Positions 26,862 to 36,231 of a stretch of 64,000 nucleotides of DNA are shown here, in pieces. A model generated the notes under the pieces. The model saw nothing but the letters and a program-made list of their open reading frames with translations. It did not search any database and was not told where the DNA came from. Made by a program: the position numbers and the translations under genes. Origin of the DNA: Sulfuritalea sp. Its GTDB lineage: Bacteria > Pseudomonadota > Gammaproteobacteria > Burkholderiales > Rhodocyclaceae. The stretch is taken from the NCBI GenBank assembly GCA_023229545.1, contig JALNZB010000001.1, forward strand, positions 163,960 to 227,959, in the 5' to 3' direction. How positions within the stretch are numbered: position 1 is the stretch's first letter; each line of letters starts with the position of its first letter.

Positions 26862-28319
26862 CTATTTGGCGCCCTTCATTCGATTGAGCCTGTTCCTGGC
26901 GATCTCCGAAAAACGTCCGTTCGGGTACTGGCGCAGGTAGGCATCGAAATCCCTGGCGTCCTGGCTGTCCTTCACCGATTGCCAGAAAAGAAGTTCCGCT
27001 TCCGAGTCGGAACTTCCCGTCGCGCCGGACTTGCCCTGCGGCGGCGGACCGGCAAAAAAGAAATCGCCAGTGAGGGACGAGGCTTCCCACGGCACCTGGG
27101 CGTCGCTCGTCATGCGCGCCACCTCGCCGCGAACGCGCTTGAAGACCGATTCAACCGGCAAGCCCGACTCGCCCAGCACCTTCAGCAGGGCCGCGGTGTA
27201 GGTGGAATTCACGCCCTCGCCATCCGACGCCACCTTGCCCGGCGCCGTGGCATAGGCAATCAGCGTTCCCTTGGGCGCTTCCATTTGCGCAAGACCCCCG
27301 CCGACGCTGCGGAAACGTCTTTCAAACGGATTGTTGCGGCAGGCATCGAGGATCACCAGATTGAGCGGACTGGCCGACAGTTGATCGAGCACGGCGTCTA
27401 CATCCACGGCTTCGGCGCGAACGGAATTTTCGGAGCCGATCTGGGCATCCACCGGAATCAGGTAGTTTTTCCCCTTTATCTGGATGCCGTGTCCGGCGAA
27501 GAAAAACATGCCGACATCGTTGCCGGCCAGTCGCTCGCCGAAGCGGGCAATCACTCGGGTCATGTCGCGCTGGCCCAGGTTCTCGCCAATCATGACATCG
27601 AAGCCCAGCAACCGCAGTTTCGCGCCAAGAGCGCGGGCATCGTTGACCGGGTTTTTCAGGGGCGCGTCGCGGTAGGCGCTATTGCCGATTACCAGTGCAA
27701 GCCGTTTCCCGCTTGCGCCCGGCGCGGCGGGCGCACTGGTGACGGGTCTGGCGGGAGCGGGGGCGGCATCGACCACCGCCGGCGCATTCGTCGGCGGCAG
27801 CGACGTCACCGTTGCCTGCACTGGACGTGACGGCGCACTGGCCGGCGGCGTCTCGATCCTGACGGGCGCGGCGCGCGGCGCTCGCAGATGAGCGACATCC
27901 AGATTGCGTCGCTCCACCTCGCTGCGAACCGATGCCAGTTCGCGCTCGTAGTCGCCGATGTCGGTATAGAACCCGAATTCGCCGCGGTGGCCAAGCTGGT
28001 CAGTGCCGTATCCCTTGCCGCTGGAGAGCGAAAGAGCCCGGGATTCGGTCTTGATAATCCTTTGGTCGTCGCACAGGATTTCGCCCCGCGCCTTGCCCGG
28101 AGCGTAGTCCCTGAATTTGCCGATACAGGTGGTTCCGAGCTTGGCGAAGCGAATTTCTGCGGAGCCTTCGCCGCCGAGAGGATCGGCGCTTCCGGTACCG
28201 GTCATGTAGTCCGACCAGTCATCGGTATGCCCGACGATGTAGATCTTGACGCAGCCGCCAAGCAACAGAGCCACGGCAATCACTACGAAGCTTCGCCAAA
28301 ATCCGGGGTACCGGTACAT
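26862..28319 (-). CDS. lipoprotein with caspase-fold (C14) peptidase domain
   Basis: 485 residues. The lipobox LLLGGC puts the lipidated Cys at residue 23, so it is anchored at the periplasmic face of a membrane. Residues about 125-145 may form a short coil; 150-205 are Pro/Ala-rich. The caspase domain starts at RLALVIGNSAYRD (about 216). The catalytic pair is visible as FFFAGHGIQ (His287) and VILDACRNNPF (Cys337). A C-terminal motif, FWQSVKDSQDARDFDAYL with YPNGRFSEIARNRL, is often found in proteobacterial caspase-like proteins. The substrate and role are unknown. It stands alone between two tRNA genes. Confidence 0.9.
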   Translation of the reverse strand: MYRYPGFWRSFVVIAVALLLGGCVKIYIVGHTDDWSDYMTGTGSADPLGGEGSAEIRFAKLGTTCIGKFRDYAPGKARGEILCDDQRIIKTESRALSLSSGKGYGTDQLGHRGEFGFYTDIGDYERELASVRSEVERRNLDVAHLRAPRAAPVRIETPPASAPSRPVQATVTSLPPTNAPAVVDAAPAPARPVTSAPAAPGASGKRLALVIGNSAYRDAPLKNPVNDARALGAKLRLLGFDVMIGENLGQRDMTRVIARFGERLAGNDVGMFFFAGHGIQIKGKNYLIPVDAQIGSENSVRAEAVDVDAVLDQLSASPLNLVILDACRNNPFERRFRSVGGGLAQMEAPKGTLIAYATAPGKVASDGEGVNSTYTAALLKVLGESGLPVESVFKRVRGEVARMTSDAQVPWEASSLTGDFFFAGPPPQGKSGATGSSDSEAELLFWQSVKDSQDARDFDAYLRQYPNGRFSEIARNRLNRMKGAK

Positions 28320-28450
28320 GGGATCAAAACCATGGTGAAGAGACGTGAAAATAGTAACAGACTATTCCGGCGTCCCTCGCCTCCATGCGCGATCAAGCAG
28401 GCCTTCCCGGCATCAGGAAGCACTGTCGAAACAGCCGCGATGGACAAAAT

Positions 28451-28483
28451 AAAAGTGGGTCACTTGAAACAAGTGCCCACTTT
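28451..28483 (-). terminator. terminator after tRNA-Arg
   Basis: AAAGTGGG and CCCACTTT form the outer stem, with CACTTG/CAAGTG inside, around a short loop. Reading leftward from the tRNA it is followed by TATTTTG. Confidence 0.7.
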
Positions 28484-28493
28484 CATGGCTGAC

Positions 28494-28570
28494 TGGTGCG
28501 CCCGGAGAGATTCGAACTCCCTACCCCTTGGTTCGTAGCCAAGTACTCTATCCAGATGAGCTACGGGCGC
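28494..28570 (-). tRNA. tRNA-Arg (anticodon ACG)
   Basis: A 77-base cloverleaf on the minus strand: acceptor GCGCCCG/CGGGCGC, D stem GCTC/GAGT-like, anticodon stem CTTGG/CCAAG with loop CTACGAA (anticodon ACG, read as ICG), T stem and loop GGGAG-TTCGAAT-CTCTC. CCA is encoded. Confidence 0.95.
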
Positions 28571-28708
28571 TTGAGAGGGCCGAATTATACCCAGAAATCG
28601 TCGAAGACAAAATGGAAACCCTGCCTCTCGGGGCTTTGGCCCAAAGTTGCTCGTGAAGAGCCCATAGGCTCTAAACTCCTGCCTGTTGAATGAATGAGAG
28701 GCGGCGGC

Positions 28709-29983
28709 ATGAAAAGAATTCTCTGGACCTTGCTCGGATGCGGTGCGGCATGCTCGGTTTTCGCCCAGGACATCAGCTTGCGCCATGATCTCGACGGCAA
28801 GGCGCTGGATACGCTGGCGACGCTGGTGTTGCGCTTCAACGACGAGTTGAAGGGCAAGGGCAGGGTGGTGTTGCAGGATTCGAGGGGACTGGAAAACCGG
28901 CACGTACTGCCGCATCTCGCACTGCTCGATCCCGACGACAGCATCGAGTTTTTCGGCACCCGACCGCGCTTTCGCCCCTTGCACGAGGTCATGCGCGAAG
29001 GGGGGCAAAAATTTGATACTGCCCGGTTTTACCCGCAGGTTGCGGATGCGGTCGATGATGCCAGCGGACGCATCCAGGCGCTGCCGCTGGCGCTGGCGCT
29101 GCCGGTGCTGCTGACCAATCGCGCTGTCTTGCGCCAATCGGGGGTCGACCCGGATCAGCCGGGGAAGACTTGGTGGGAATTGCAGAAGGTAGCCGGCGAA
29201 ATCTTTGACCATGGCGGCAAATGTCCCCTGACCACTTCCCGGTTTGCCTGGGTGCATTCCGAGAATATCTCGACGCAGGCTGGCGAGGCGGTCGTGGCGC
29301 GGGTTGGCAAACTGGATCAGGTGCTGGCCAACAGCATGGTCAACGTCAAGCATCTTGCGCTGCTGGCCAGTTGGCAGAAGAGCCGCTATTTTCATTACTC
29401 CGGACCGGGGCGCGAAGGCAACCGACGCTTTCTCAGCGGCGAATGCGCCATGCTGACCGGTGAATCATCACTGTATGCCGAAGCCAAACGCGCCGGAATC
29501 GATGTGGGTGTTGCTCCCTTGCCTTATTACGACGATGTGTATGGTCCCAAACCGACCGACGTGTTGCCGGATGGCGCCGGGCTGTGGGTGCTGGCCGGGC
29601 GCAAAAAGGATGAGTACAAACTGGTCGCCCGCTTTATGACCTTCATGCTGCGGCCAGAGGTGCAGAAGGAGTGGGTGCTCGCCACGAGCTACCTGCCGAT
29701 GACTCCGGTAGCGGTGACGGCGCTGCGCGACTCGGGTATTCCCGAGCAATTGCTCGACGTGGCGCAAAAGCGTCTGTCGGTTTCGCGCAAGGGCAGTACG
29801 CGAGCCAAGCACGGGCCGATTCGCGATCGCCTGCATGAATTCCTCGGCGAAGAAGTGGCGCTTGTGTGGACCACCAGCCGGCCGGCGAAGGAGGCGCTGG
29901 ACAACACCGTGCGCCGGGTCAACGAGGCCACGGCTCCCAAGGCGCCGCCGCCCGGAACGGTGGGCGCTTCCCGCAAGAAGTGA
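28709..29983 (+). CDS. ugpB: extracellular solute-binding protein, UgpB-like
   Basis: 424 residues from ATG 28709. A signal peptide (about 1-22, cleavage near VFAQ) precedes a family 1 binding-protein fold (ALPLALALPVLLTNRAVL, GECAMLTGESSLYAEA). UgpB proteins bind sn-glycerol-3-phosphate or glycerophosphodiesters in the periplasm. The assignment comes mainly from the following ugpQ gene, with which it shares a GTGA overlap. The permease and ATPase genes (ugpA, ugpE, ugpC) are not here. The C-terminus has a basic, proline-rich tail (APKAPPPG) not needed by the fold. Confidence 0.8.
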   Translation: MKRILWTLLGCGAACSVFAQDISLRHDLDGKALDTLATLVLRFNDELKGKGRVVLQDSRGLENRHVLPHLALLDPDDSIEFFGTRPRFRPLHEVMREGGQKFDTARFYPQVADAVDDASGRIQALPLALALPVLLTNRAVLRQSGVDPDQPGKTWWELQKVAGEIFDHGGKCPLTTSRFAWVHSENISTQAGEAVVARVGKLDQVLANSMVNVKHLALLASWQKSRYFHYSGPGREGNRRFLSGECAMLTGESSLYAEAKRAGIDVGVAPLPYYDDVYGPKPTDVLPDGAGLWVLAGRKKDEYKLVARFMTFMLRPEVQKEWVLATSYLPMTPVAVTALRDSGIPEQLLDVAQKRLSVSRKGSTRAKHGPIRDRLHEFLGEEVALVWTTSRPAKEALDNTVRRVNEATAPKAPPPGTVGASRKK

Positions 29984-30699
29984 TCTACCCGCACATCATC
30001 GCGCATCGCTGCGGCGGCGCGCTGACGCCGGAAAACACCCTGGCCGGGCTGCGCCTGGCAAAGCGTCTCGGTTGTCGCGGCGTCGAGTTCGACGCCATGC
30101 TGGCCGCCGATGGCGTGCCTGTCCTGATCCATGACGAAACGCTGGAGCGCACCACCTCCGGGCGGGGGCGCGTGGCCGACGCAAGTTCTGCCGAACTTGC
30201 CCGGCTCGATGCCGGCGGTCGGCATCATCCGGCGTTCGCCGTGGAGCCGGTGCCGACTCTTGATGAGGCGCTGCGCTTGTGCGCCGCGCTCGGACTGTGG
30301 GCCAATGTCGAAATCAAGCCTGCCGCCGGCCAGGAGGCAGAGACGGGACGCGTCGTCGCCCGTCATGCGGCTGCGGCGCAGGGCAAATTGATGTTGTCGT
30401 CGTTTTCGTCAGCCGCCCTGTGCGCCGCTGTCCGCGAAGCCGCTCAACTGCCGCGTGCGCTGCTGGTCGAGGCGATTCCGCTCGATTGGCGCCAGCGCAT
30501 GGCGGAAGCGGGCGCGCTGGCGCTGCATTCTTCGGCGCGTGCGTTGACCGTCGAGGTCATGGCAGAAGTGCGCGAAGCCGGCTTTCCGCTGGCCTGTTAC
30601 ACGGTCAATCGGCGGGACGATGCCGAGCGCCTGTTCGCCATGGGCGTCAGCGCGGTGTTCACGGATCGACCGGATCTTTGGCTATCATCCGAGATGTAA
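29980..30699 (+). CDS. ugpQ: glycerophosphodiester phosphodiesterase
   Basis: 239 residues from GTG 29980. GDPD motifs are IIAHRCGGALTPENTLAG (catalytic His and Glu-Asn), VEFDAMLAADGVPVLIHDETLERTTSG (quoted by ends: VEFDAML, LIHDETLERTTSG; metal and second catalytic His), and ANVEIKP. It cleaves glycerophosphodiesters to glycerol-3-phosphate and an alcohol. No signal peptide, so cytoplasmic like E. coli UgpQ. Translationally coupled to ugpB. Confidence 0.95.
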   Translation: MIYPHIIAHRCGGALTPENTLAGLRLAKRLGCRGVEFDAMLAADGVPVLIHDETLERTTSGRGRVADASSAELARLDAGGRHHPAFAVEPVPTLDEALRLCAALGLWANVEIKPAAGQEAETGRVVARHAAAAQGKLMLSSFSSAALCAAVREAAQLPRALLVEAIPLDWRQRMAEAGALALHSSARALTVEVMAEVREAGFPLACYTVNRRDDAERLFAMGVSAVFTDRPDLWLSSEM

Positions 30700-30716
30700 G
30701 CCGGTCGCCCTCCACC

Positions 30717-30743
30717 GAAGCCCGCCTGTGCGCGGGCTTCTTT
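30717..30743 (+). terminator. intrinsic terminator after ugpQ
   Basis: GAAGCCCGC (30717-30725) pairs perfectly with GCGGGCTTC (30732-30740) around a 6-base loop, followed by TTTA. Confidence 0.85.
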
Positions 30744-30795
30744 ATGCCTTGATCGCGTAAAATCGCTTTTTTGCGTCACAGGCCGCGCCCTTGCC

Positions 30796-33417
30796 ATGAA
30801 AAGCTCCGAAATCCGCCAGCAATTCCTCGATTTTTTTGCCTCCAAAGGCCACCAGATCGTGGCCTCCAGTTCGCTGGTGCCGCACGAGGACCCGACGCTG
30901 CTATTCACCAACGCCGGCATGAACCAGTTCAAGGATGTGTTTCTCGGCTTCGACAAGCGCAGCTACACGCGCGCCACCAGTTCGCAGAAATGCGTGCGTG
31001 CCGGCGGCAAGCACAACGATCTGGAAAATGTCGGCTACACGGCGCGGCACCACACTTTTTTCGAGATGCTGGGCAACTTCAGCTTCGGCGACTACTTCAA
31101 GCATGACGCCATCAAGTACGCCTGGGAACTGCTGGTCGATGTCTTCAAGCTGCCGGCGGACAAGCTGTGGGTTACGGTGTATGCCGAGGACGATGAGGCT
31201 TATGACATCTGGACGCGCGAGATCGGCGTGCCGCCCGAGCGCGTCATTCGCATCGGCGACAACAAGGGTGCGCGCTACGCCTCCGACAACTTCTGGATGA
31301 TGGGCGAGACGGGTCCCTGCGGCCCCTGCACCGAGATTTTCTACGACCACGGCGAGCACATCTGGGGCGGCCCGCCCGGCAGCGAAGACGAGGACGGCGA
31401 CCGCTACATCGAAATCTGGAACAACGTCTTCATGCAGTTCAATCGCGACGATGCCGGGGTCATGCATGCGCTGCCCAAGCCCTCGGTCGACACCGGCATG
31501 GGACTCGAACGCATCTCGGCGGTATTGCAGCATGTCCATGCCAACTACGAAATCGATCTGTTCGTGACGCTGATCGCCGCCGCCGCGCGGGAAACCTCGG
31601 ACGCCGACATGGACAGCCCGAGTCTCAAAGTGCTGGCCGACCACATCCGCGCCTGTTCCTTCCTCATCGCCGACGGCGTGATCCCCGGCAACGAGGGACG
31701 CGGTTACGTCCTGCGCCGCATCATCCGCCGCGCCATCCGTCACGGCTGGAAGCTCGGCGCGCGCAACGCGTTTTTCCACAAGATGGTGCCTGACCTGGTG
31801 GCGGAGATGGGCGCCGCCTTCCCGGAACTCGTCAGCGGCAAGGCGCGCGTCATGGAGGTGCTCAGGCAGGAAGAGGATCGCTTTTTCGCCACCATCGAGC
31901 ACGGCATGGCGATCCTCGAAGCCGAACTGGAACTGATGGAGAAAACCGGCGTCAATATTTTCAACGGCGAGACCGCGTTCAAGCTGCACGACACCTACGG
32001 TTTTCCGCTGGACCTGACTGCCGACATTTGCCGCGAGCGGCAGATGAGCGTGGATAGCGCCGCCTTCGACGCCGCCATGACACGGCAGAAGGAGCAGGCG
32101 CGCGCCGCCGGCAAGTTCAAGATGGCGGCCAATCTCGACTATGCCGGGCCGGCGACGACCTTCCACGGCTACGAAACGCTGGAAGCCAAAGGCAACATCC
32201 TCGCCCTGTACAAGGACGGCACGGCGGTCAATGAACTGATCGAAGGCGAGATCGGCGTGGTGGTGCTCGACGACACGCCCTTCTATGCCGAATCCGGCGG
32301 CCAGGTCGGCGACATCGGCGAACTGCGCTCGACGCATGGCATTTTTGCCGTGGAAGACACGCAGAAGATCCAGGCCAGCGTATTCGGCCATCATGGCGTG
32401 GTGCGCACCGGCACGCTGAAAGTCGGCGGTGGCGTCACGGCGAAAGTGGATACGCTGGCACGCGCTCGCACGATTCGCCACCATTCGGCGACCCACCTGA
32501 TGCACAAGGCACTGCGCGAAGTGCTCGGCGCGCATGTGCAGCAGAAGGGTTCGCAGGTCGACCCCGACAAGACCCGCTTCGACTTCGCCCACACCCAGCC
32601 GGTGACGGCGGAAGAAATCGTCCGCGTCGAACGCCTGGTCAATGACGAAATCATTGCCAATGCCGCGACACGTTCGCGCGTGATGGCCATCGACGAGGCT
32701 CAGAAGACCGGCGCCATGATGCTGTTCGGCGAGAAGTACGGCGACGAAGTGCGCGTGCTCGACATCGGTTCTTCCTGCGAACTTTGCGGCGGCACGCACG
32801 TTGCCCGCACCGGCGATATCGGCCTGTTCAAGATCGTCATGGAAGCCGGCGTTGCGGCCGGCGTGCGGCGGATCGAAGCGGTCTGCGGCGACGTGGCGGT
32901 ACTGCGGGTGCAGCAGCAGCAGGCCCTGCTCGACGCCGTGGCAGCGGAGGTCAAGGCTCAGCCGACCGAAGCGGCGGCGCGCGTGGCGCAGATTCTGGAC
33001 AACGTGAAGACGCTGGAAAAGGAACTCGCGCGTCTGAAATCGAAGCTCGCCGCGTCGCAGGGCGACGATCTGGCGAGTCAGGCCGTAGACATCAAGGGCA
33101 TCAAAGTGCTCGCCGCAAACCTGGAAGGCGCCGACGCCACGGCGCTGCGCGAAACCCTGGACAAGCTCAAGGACAAGCTCAAGAGTGCCGCCATCGTTTT
33201 GGCCAGCACGCGCGAGGGCAAGGTCAGCCTGATCGCCGGCGTTACCGCCGATCTTACGGGAAAACTCAAGGCCGGCGAGCTGGTCAACTTCGTTGCGCAA
33301 CAGGTCGGCGGCAAGGGCGGCGGCCGGCCCGACATGGCGCAGGCCGGCGGCACAGAGCCGGCGGCATTGCCGGCGGCGCTGGCTTCGGTCAAGGCCTGGG
33401 TCGAACAGCGCGCCTGA
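30796..33417 (+). CDS. alaS: alanyl-tRNA synthetase
   Basis: 873 residues, full length. The class II catalytic core has FTNAGMNQFKDVFLG (motif 1 region), RHHTFFEMLGNFSFGDYF (motif 2) and GMGLERISAVLQ (motif 3). The editing domain has HSATHLMHKALREVLG and the zinc-binding CELCGGTHVARTG. The C-terminal C-Ala domain ends GGGRPDMAQAGG. It charges tRNA-Ala and clears mischarged Ser and Gly. A likely -10 TAAAAT lies about 36 bases before the ATG. tRNA-Ala(CGC) is 4.4 kb upstream. Confidence 0.98.
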   Translation: MKSSEIRQQFLDFFASKGHQIVASSSLVPHEDPTLLFTNAGMNQFKDVFLGFDKRSYTRATSSQKCVRAGGKHNDLENVGYTARHHTFFEMLGNFSFGDYFKHDAIKYAWELLVDVFKLPADKLWVTVYAEDDEAYDIWTREIGVPPERVIRIGDNKGARYASDNFWMMGETGPCGPCTEIFYDHGEHIWGGPPGSEDEDGDRYIEIWNNVFMQFNRDDAGVMHALPKPSVDTGMGLERISAVLQHVHANYEIDLFVTLIAAAARETSDADMDSPSLKVLADHIRACSFLIADGVIPGNEGRGYVLRRIIRRAIRHGWKLGARNAFFHKMVPDLVAEMGAAFPELVSGKARVMEVLRQEEDRFFATIEHGMAILEAELELMEKTGVNIFNGETAFKLHDTYGFPLDLTADICRERQMSVDSAAFDAAMTRQKEQARAAGKFKMAANLDYAGPATTFHGYETLEAKGNILALYKDGTAVNELIEGEIGVVVLDDTPFYAESGGQVGDIGELRSTHGIFAVEDTQKIQASVFGHHGVVRTGTLKVGGGVTAKVDTLARARTIRHHSATHLMHKALREVLGAHVQQKGSQVDPDKTRFDFAHTQPVTAEEIVRVERLVNDEIIANAATRSRVMAIDEAQKTGAMMLFGEKYGDEVRVLDIGSSCELCGGTHVARTGDIGLFKIVMEAGVAAGVRRIEAVCGDVAVLRVQQQQALLDAVAAEVKAQPTEAAARVAQILDNVKTLEKELARLKSKLAASQGDDLASQAVDIKGIKVLAANLEGADATALRETLDKLKDKLKSAAIVLASTREGKVSLIAGVTADLTGKLKAGELVNFVAQQVGGKGGGRPDMAQAGGTEPAALPAALASVKAWVEQRA

Positions 33418-33437
33418 GTTCTTGCGCAGTAGGGCGG

Positions 33438-36068
33438 CTATCGACCGCCTGGTTTCGGCGTAATGCCTGCTCCCGGCTGTGCGAGGCGTCCGATTTCCGC
33501 GTCGGGAAGACGTATGCCGGGCGCCGGTCGGCTGACATGGTAACCCTGCGCGAAGTCGATGCCGAGGCGGCATACTTCGGCCAGGGTTTCGCCATCCTCG
33601 ACATATTCGGCAATGGTCTTGACGTGCAATTCCTTGGCCAGGGTGACGATACTCTTGACGAAAGCGAGGTAGACCTCATCGGTCAGCATGTTCCTGATGA
33701 ACTCGCCTTCGATCTTGATGAAGTCTACGGGGAAACGCTTGATGTATTGGTAGGATGAATATCCCGAGCCGAAATCGTCAATCGCGAAGCTGAAGCCCTG
33801 AAGCTTGATATCGAGAACGAATTTTTCCAGCAAACTGAGGTTGCTGACGGTTTCCCGTTCGGTGATCTCGAACACGATGCGGCTCGGCGCGATGTCGAAT
33901 TCCACCGCCAGACGATACACCCGCGCCACGAATTCGCCGACGATGAGCGCCTTGGGTGAAAGATTGACGAACAGCATGCCCCGATAACCCTGTTCCTTGA
34001 TCTGGGCGAAGGCCTTCTCGATCAACTGGTAGTCCATCTTGTGGGCGATGCCCATGCTCTCGGCTTCTTCGATGAAGTCGTTGGCGGTGACGATCTGGTC
34101 GCCCAACTGGATGCGCATCAACAATTCGTGTATCACTATCTCGCCGGTGGCGGCGTTGCAGATGGGCTGGAAGTAAGGAACGATTTTCTGCTGGTCCAGG
34201 GCATTCTGGATCATGACCTGCTTTTCACCCGCCTGCCTGAAGACTTCGGCCATCTCGTCGTCGTTGGGAATGGCGATGGCGTTCTTCCCCAGCTTCTTGG
34301 CCTTGTACATCATGTTGTCGGCGACCAGGAACAGGTCCTTGGGGGTGTCGCCATGATTCGGGCTGATGGCGATGCCGATCGATGTGGTGGCCTTGATCTT
34401 GTTGCCTTCCGGCGTTTCCACGAAAAAGTTGTCAAGCAGCTCCGCTACCCGCTGCGCGACCATGTGCGCCTGAGTGTCATCGGCATCGGGCAGAATCATG
34501 CAAAATTCGTCGCCGCCATAACGCGCCAGGATATCGCCATCCCTTATTGCCTGATGCAGCAACGCGGCAAATGACTGCAGGAACGAGTCGCCGAAATGAT
34601 GACCATAGCGGTCGTTGATCGTCTTGAAATTATCCATGTCGAGCATCAGCACGGCAAAAGACTGGTTATGCCGTTTCGACCGGCCCACCTCGTACCCCAG
34701 CAATTCCCAGAACATGCGCTGGTTGTACAGATCGGTCAGCGGGTCGCGCGTGGCGTAGTGCTCAAGATCCTTGGTGTACTTGTAGATCGCCTTGACCGAC
34801 CCGACCAGGTTGAGCAACGTGGTCAGGATGCTGCCGATGACCATGTGTCGAATGGTGTCCAGCGCCATCGGCGAATGCACGCCGATGCCGACGATGCCGC
34901 CGATTTTCGGCGTTTCCAGCAGCAACGATTTGGTTTGCAGTTCGATGTCCTGAGCACTCAGATCAGGCAGCGAAAGCTTTTCGTTGGCGACATTGTGGAC
35001 AATTTGCAGGATCGAAGCGTCACACAAAAAGTTATGTTCATGGAACTGCCGATGGAGGGTCTGCTCGAATATCCGCATGGTTTCAGCGGAGGGCGTGCGG
35101 TGCCAGAAAATCTCGCACTCGTATGCCTCTTCCTCGACGCGGAAAATCGTGACCAGCGCGTAGGCGTCGATAATCGGATTGATGTCCACCAGCAACTGCT
35201 TGACAAACTCGCGCCAGTCACGCACGACATCCGAGGTGATGATGAACTTTTCGAGGAGCCTGATCTCGAATTCGAGAACATCCTTGTCGACCGCGACGCA
35301 TTTCATCTTCTCGACCAGCAGGGCGACATCGTCGAAAGTCCGGTTGAACTCGTCGAAGCCAAAATTCACCCTGTTGAAATCGAACTGATCGAAGTCCCTG
35401 ACACTGTTGACTGCTTCCACTTTGCTGCGAAACAAATCCACTGAACGCTTGATCTTCCGGGTGGCAAGAATCGACACGGCAGCGGCGATCATCATCACCA
35501 GCAAACCGAAGATCATGAACAGCGCGATGTAGTAGATGCGCACCGTGGCGGCTACCGTTTTCACATTATGCTGAACGGCGATGACCCCCAGCACTTCTCC
35601 GTCCCTGGCATTGGAGTGGCAGCGCAGGCATTCGCCTTGCGCCTTGACCGGAAAGGTATAGAAGACGTGGCGGCCTGTTTTCGTGACAGTCTCTTTGCTG
35701 CTATCCAGCGGTTGCCCGAGTTCTTCGAACACGGATGATGGCGGCAGTACTCCGTACTGGGCCTCCACGGTTTTGCCGCGATAGATGCCGACCTGCTCCA
35801 GCGTGCTTGAAAAGGCCGATTTGCTGGCGGCGGCGGCCTCGTTCAGTTGGCTGCGCGAGCCACCGCTGCGCAGTACCCGATACAGCGTATTGAAATTCTG
35901 GAGGGAAACTTCCCTGGATGTTTCCAGCGTACGTTCCTCCAGCAGATTCTCATAAAGCAGGGAGGACGCCAATGTGGCGCCGAGAAAGACCAGCAGGGCA
36001 ACGCCGGCAATGGCGATGAATACAAAGCCTCTAAGCGTGGTGAACAATTGAAAAGCTTTTCTGTACAT
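33438..36068 (-). CDS. membrane GGDEF-EAL protein with a periplasmic CxxCH haem-type sensor domain
   Basis: About 876 residues from ATG 36068; an upstream in-frame ATG at 36116 repeats MYR and is less likely. TM1 is about 14-36. The periplasmic part (37-172) resembles Tll0287/DUF3365 sensors and has GECLRCHSNA, a c-type haem-binding CxxCH at 147-151. TM2 is about 174-197. A poorly defined cytoplasmic region (about 200-430) follows. The GGDEF domain is intact (ARYGGDEF, with RDGD I-site five residues before). In the EAL domain ELL replaces the usual EAL, but the metal and base residues remain (VFEITERE, AIDDFGSGYSS, IKIEGEF, FAQGYHVSRP). It may both make and degrade c-di-GMP in response to redox or gas. 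Confidence 0.9.
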   Translation of the reverse strand: MYRKAFQLFTTLRGFVFIAIAGVALLVFLGATLASSLLYENLLEERTLETSREVSLQNFNTLYRVLRSGGSRSQLNEAAAASKSAFSSTLEQVGIYRGKTVEAQYGVLPPSSVFEELGQPLDSSKETVTKTGRHVFYTFPVKAQGECLRCHSNARDGEVLGVIAVQHNVKTVAATVRIYYIALFMIFGLLVMMIAAAVSILATRKIKRSVDLFRSKVEAVNSVRDFDQFDFNRVNFGFDEFNRTFDDVALLVEKMKCVAVDKDVLEFEIRLLEKFIITSDVVRDWREFVKQLLVDINPIIDAYALVTIFRVEEEAYECEIFWHRTPSAETMRIFEQTLHRQFHEHNFLCDASILQIVHNVANEKLSLPDLSAQDIELQTKSLLLETPKIGGIVGIGVHSPMALDTIRHMVIGSILTTLLNLVGSVKAIYKYTKDLEHYATRDPLTDLYNQRMFWELLGYEVGRSKRHNQSFAVLMLDMDNFKTINDRYGHHFGDSFLQSFAALLHQAIRDGDILARYGGDEFCMILPDADDTQAHMVAQRVAELLDNFFVETPEGNKIKATTSIGIAISPNHGDTPKDLFLVADNMMYKAKKLGKNAIAIPNDDEMAEVFRQAGEKQVMIQNALDQQKIVPYFQPICNAATGEIVIHELLMRIQLGDQIVTANDFIEEAESMGIAHKMDYQLIEKAFAQIKEQGYRGMLFVNLSPKALIVGEFVARVYRLAVEFDIAPSRIVFEITERETVSNLSLLEKFVLDIKLQGFSFAIDDFGSGYSSYQYIKRFPVDFIKIEGEFIRNMLTDEVYLAFVKSIVTLAKELHVKTIAEYVEDGETLAEVCRLGIDFAQGYHVSRPAPGIRLPDAEIGRLAQPGAGITPKPGGR

Positions 36069-36231
36069 GGCGTCTATAAGCGCGACCGTGGGTGAATTGC
36101 CGCAAATTCTATACATGGTTCAGGTAACGCGAGGTGGTTGCGAATCCATCCCGCCCGGGGCAAAGCATAAGCGCCTCGCTTGCCTGCTGCAAGCTGCGAC
36201 AAAATGTCGCGGCTTGCGCCCCGACCGGTCA

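Noticed and set aside
26372..28319. Integrative island between tRNA-Ala and the caspase-like gene
   Set aside because: No integrase gene and no direct repeat of the tRNA 3' end is seen in the window.
30901..33573. Long open frame (about 890 codons) on the minus strand opposite alaS
   Set aside because: It is the antisense shadow of alaS: high GC leaves few stop codons, its composition is rich in Arg, His, Gln and Gly, and no domain can be seen.
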